64,000 nucleotides of DNA. Origin: JAEUJZ01 sp964460115. GTDB lineage: Bacteria > Myxococcota_A > Polyangia > Palsa-1104 > JAEUJZ01. Positions 63,641 through 64,000 of this stretch are shown piece after piece. The stretch is taken from assembly GCA_964460115.1 (NCBI GenBank), contig CAYWPR010000012.1, positions 1 to 64,000 of the forward strand. Direction: 5' to 3'. Position numbers and translations under genes: made by a program. Each line of letters starts with the position of its first letter. The first letter of the stretch is position 1. A model generated the notes under the pieces. It was not told the DNA's origin and did not search any database. It saw only the letters and a list, made by a program, of their open reading frames with translations.

Positions 63641-64000
63641 ATGCTCGACGCCAAAATTCTGCGCGAACGCCCCGATGAGGTTCTTTCCATCTACCGCCAG
63701 CGGCTTTTCGACGAGGCTGCCGCTTCTATCGCCGATCAGGCTTTGAAGCTGGATGCAACTCGCCGTCAACTTCTGGCCGCCGCGGACGAACTGAAAGCCA
63801 AGCGCAACACCGCTTCGCAGGCCATCGGCCGTGAAAAAGATGCGGACAAGCGCGCCCCACTTATCAAGGAAATGGAAGGGGTTAAGCAAGAAATTGCCGG
63901 TCTTGACGAGCAGCTTGCCGCCGTAGAGTCAGAGCTCGAACGGCTGATGTTGGAATTGCCCAATCTGCCGGCCGCAGGGGTTCCGACCGGAAAAAGCGAT
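63641..64000 (+). CDS. serS: Seryl-tRNA synthetase (partial, C-terminus outside window)
   Basis: The frame is open at the right edge; 120 residues are visible. It begins MLDAKILRERPDEVLSIYRQ, the standard SerRS start, followed by the long antiparallel coiled coil that grips the tRNA variable arm (residues about 30-105, rich in Ala/Glu/Lys/Arg: LLAAADELKAKRNTASQAIG and KEMEGVKQEIAGLDEQL). It ends with the family's LPNLPAAGVPTGKSD, after which the catalytic domain would start. It charges tRNA-Ser in the cytoplasm. The ATG at 63641 has only a weak upstream site. Confidence 0.95.
   Translation, partial: MLDAKILRERPDEVLSIYRQRLFDEAAASIADQALKLDATRRQLLAAADELKAKRNTASQAIGREKDADKRAPLIKEMEGVKQEIAGLDEQLAAVESELERLMLELPNLPAAGVPTGKSD

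Overview
The window is bacterial chromosome at roughly 60% G+C. It looks like a Gram-negative Deltaproteobacteria/Myxococcota-type organism: Ser/Thr protein kinase, PP2C phosphatase and FHA sigma-54 activator signalling genes, many lipoproteins (IgGFc-binding-like, SBBP beta-propeller, di-haem peroxidase), AsmA and TonB-like envelope proteins, and a polysaccharide exporter of the separate-porin kind. The phylum is inferred from gene content only. No rRNA, tRNA, CRISPR array or intact insertion sequence was found.

Layout. 1-1563 (minus): start of a contractile injection system, a Pvc16/DUF4255 cap gene followed by a tail sheath gene cut by the window edge. 1966-5462 (minus): metallophosphatase, RNase HI and a UshA-like/cytochrome c554-like lipoprotein. 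5656-12328 (plus): secA, PPP phosphatase, sugar-phosphate-type MFS transporter and a GT2 glycosyltransferase. A 125-bp inverted-repeat element follows, then a tightly overlapping nucleoside-salvage operon (pdp-punA-cdd-amidohydrolase, 12516-16623).

16642-28055 is an envelope and signalling region: IgGFc-binding-like lipoprotein, a predicted exported Fam20-like kinase, SBBP lipoprotein, PP2C-cNMP fusion, beta-propeller lipoprotein, a 54-aa membrane micro-ORF, FHA-sigma54 activator, carboxylesterase and TonB-like protein. recJ follows at 28150. 29891-34948 is a polysaccharide module: O-antigen ligase/polymerase-like protein divergent from a coiled-coil protein, an outer-membrane barrel and a short OPX lipoprotein.

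35000-44084 (minus) runs from yebC through an HpnB-like glycosyltransferase, a small membrane protein and etfBA to rpsB-tsf-pyrH-frr. A Ser/Thr kinase is attached to frr and appears to start at CTG. 44281-47938 (plus) holds a squalene/phytoene-synthase-like protein and an RND transporter, which together with the HpnB-like enzyme suggest an isoprenoid-lipid theme. 47939-55471 holds a half-length TolC-like protein, a LytM protein lacking its zinc ligands, a large AsmA protein and a DegP-like lipoprotein protease. 55539-63494 (minus) is a five-gene, mostly 4-nt-overlapping operon: porin, large lipoprotein, polytopic membrane protein, cupredoxin-like lipoprotein and di-haem peroxidase-like lipoprotein. 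serS begins at 63641 and runs off the right edge.

The most notable items are the injection-system edge, the Fam20-like kinase, the CTG-initiated kinase coupled to frr, the OPX/porin pair, the metal-free LytM protein, the structured rpsB leader and the five-gene redox/porin operon.
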